18,238 bases of DNA, taken from positions 1 through 18,238 of the forward strand of contig RQSC01000663.1 in assembly GCA_013416795.1 (NCBI GenBank), read 5' to 3'. Below, piece by piece: positions 17,500 to 18,238 of the stretch; position 1 is the first letter of the stretch; every line of letters starts with the position of its first letter. The position numbers were made by a program, and so were the translations under genes. This DNA is from Prasinococcaceae sp. CCMP 1430 (Eukaryota; Prasinodermophyta; Palmophyllophyceae; Prasinococcales; Prasinococcaceae). Below the pieces are notes generated by a model that had not been told where the DNA came from, searched no databases, and worked only from the letters and a program-made list of their open reading frames with translations.

Positions 17500-17730
17500 G
17501 TGGCGGTGGATGGGTGAGGAGGTGTGTGTGTGTGTGGGGGGGGTGGTCGGCGGGGGTAGCGGCCACGCCCGACAGCACCCTCGCACTCTCGCACCCGCGC
17601 CTGCACCCGCGCCCTGGCGGCGCGGCGGGCGCCGCGGGGGCTCGGGAGGGAGGGAAGGGGTGAGGAGAGGAGAGGGGGGTGTGTCTCTCCCCGATCCCTC
17701 CGCGTCGGGGGACCCGCCGCGCGCGCGCCG
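17500..17730. promoter_or_regulatory. RPB11 upstream region with polypurine/G-quadruplex tract
   Basis: Holds a TG microsatellite with G8 (about 17521-17544) and a purine-only run rich in G triplets (17643-17679). Together with the preceding G5 this gives a G4 motif on the RPB11 coding strand, 50-95 bases before its ATG. On the minus strand the left part serves as the pyrimidine-rich tract before the ELP1 splice acceptor. Confidence 0.45.
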
Positions 17731-18096
17731 ATGAACCGCCCCGACCAGCATGAGAAGTTCGTCGTTCCGGAGCACCTAGAGAAGGTGTCCTTCGAGCGCG
17801 ACACCAAGGTGCCCAACGCCGGCACGTTCGTGCTGCAGCGCGAGGACCACACCGCGGGAAACCTGCTGCGCATGCAGCTGCTGCGCAACGAGAACGTGCT
17901 GTTCTCCGGGTACATGATGCCCCACCCGCTCGAGTACCACGTCGTGCTCAAGGTGCAGACCACGCGGAAGTCCGCGCCGATCGAGGCTGTCAAGGGCGCC
18001 GTGGAGGACCTCAAGGAGGAGCTCGCGACGCTCAGGCAGTCGGTGCTGGAGGAGGTGGAGCGCGTCAAGCAGGAAGATCCCATGGCCATGGAGTGA
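17731..18096 (+). CDS. RPB11: RNA polymerase II subunit RPB11 (POLR2J)
   Basis: 121-residue single-exon frame, the usual length (about 115-120). RPB11 pairs with RPB3, forming the alpha-like heterodimer that nucleates RNA polymerase II assembly. Diagnostic segments are KVSFERDTKVPNAGTFVL, REDHTAGNLLRMQLL, VLFSGYMMPHPLEYHVVLKV, QTTRKSAPIEAVKGAVEDL, and a C-terminal amphipathic helix ending EDPMAME. The DHTxGN and HPLE motifs of the archaeal/eukaryotic L/RPB11 family are intact. It could in principle be AC19 (the Pol I/III paralogue), but the start, the length and the absence of an N-terminal extension favour RPB11. The start is the first ATG and fits the family. Confidence 0.95.
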   Translation: MNRPDQHEKFVVPEHLEKVSFERDTKVPNAGTFVLQREDHTAGNLLRMQLLRNENVLFSGYMMPHPLEYHVVLKVQTTRKSAPIEAVKGAVEDLKEELATLRQSVLEEVERVKQEDPMAME

Positions 18097-18238
18097 GCGC
18101 CGCAGCGCGCCGCCCTCGCGACGCGCGGCGCGGGGGATCCCGCGCCAGCCACAGCTGCGCTCTCCACCCAACGGGCACAACCCTAGCGTGCTCGCTGAGC
18201 GCCCGCCCCGCGCGCGCGGGCGGACGCGCGCGGCGGCG
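18097..18238. other. GC-rich 3' flank of RPB11
   Basis: Contains CG-repeat-rich sequence up to the window edge. I see no gene or recognisable signal in these 142 bases. Confidence 0.5.

Noticed and set aside
1-18238. CRISPR array, insertion sequence, prophage or bacterial operon
   Set aside because: No regular spaced repeats, transposase or integrase motifs were seen, and the intron-bearing eukaryotic genes rule out a prokaryotic origin.

Overview
This window is nuclear DNA from a very GC-rich (roughly 70% by eye) unicellular eukaryote. Genes are interrupted by short GT-AG introns, several beginning GTGCG. The products are eukaryotic: P5A ATPase, Elongator ELP1, ribosomal protein eS6, RNA polymerase II subunit RPB11 and a DDHD phospholipase. 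The CFAP99-like protein implies a cell with cilia or flagella. Composition, compactness and intron style suggest a GC-rich microalga, for example a haptophyte or pavlophyte. That assignment is inference, since no marker in the window fixes the lineage.

Layout, left to right. The 3' part of a DDHD-domain phospholipase (+, 30-1304) is followed by a divergent sirtuin-like gene (+, ATG at 1738, stop at 2625). The sirtuin converges with a three-exon P5A-type ATPase of the ATP13A1/Spf1 family (-, 7140 to 2666). A 321-bp divergent interval (7141-7461), with G-quadruplex-type tracts on opposite strands, separates the ATPase from a four-exon alpha/beta-hydrolase-like gene (+, 7462-8861) whose usual nucleophile serine is glycine. 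That gene converges with a SnoaL-like (NTF2 fold) protein (-, 9075 to about 10014 or 10103) whose N-terminus sits at a reading-frame discontinuity. An interval with an AT-rich island (10104-10689) leads to a CFAP99-like coiled-coil protein (+, 10690-13056), which converges with a three-exon eS6 gene (-, 14808 to 13205).

Beyond eS6 is a relatively AT-rich non-coding block (about 14880-15480). A single ambiguous base n (15539) marks the point where an ELP1 reading frame (-, 17496 to about 15540) stops matching its family. ELP1 is also missing its N-terminal part. On its 5' side lies a complete RPB11 gene on the opposite strand (+, 17731-18096).

The genes look like ordinary cellular functions: lipid turnover, ER membrane-protein quality control, translation, transcription, tRNA modification and cilium structure. 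They are arranged as compact divergent and convergent pairs, and I see no operon-like pathway and no convincing new multi-gene system. The best leads are the serine-less hydrolase, the doubly truncated ELP1 with its junction, the SnoaL frame break, the paired G-tract interval, and two AT-rich islands that appear to share a degenerate non-coding element.
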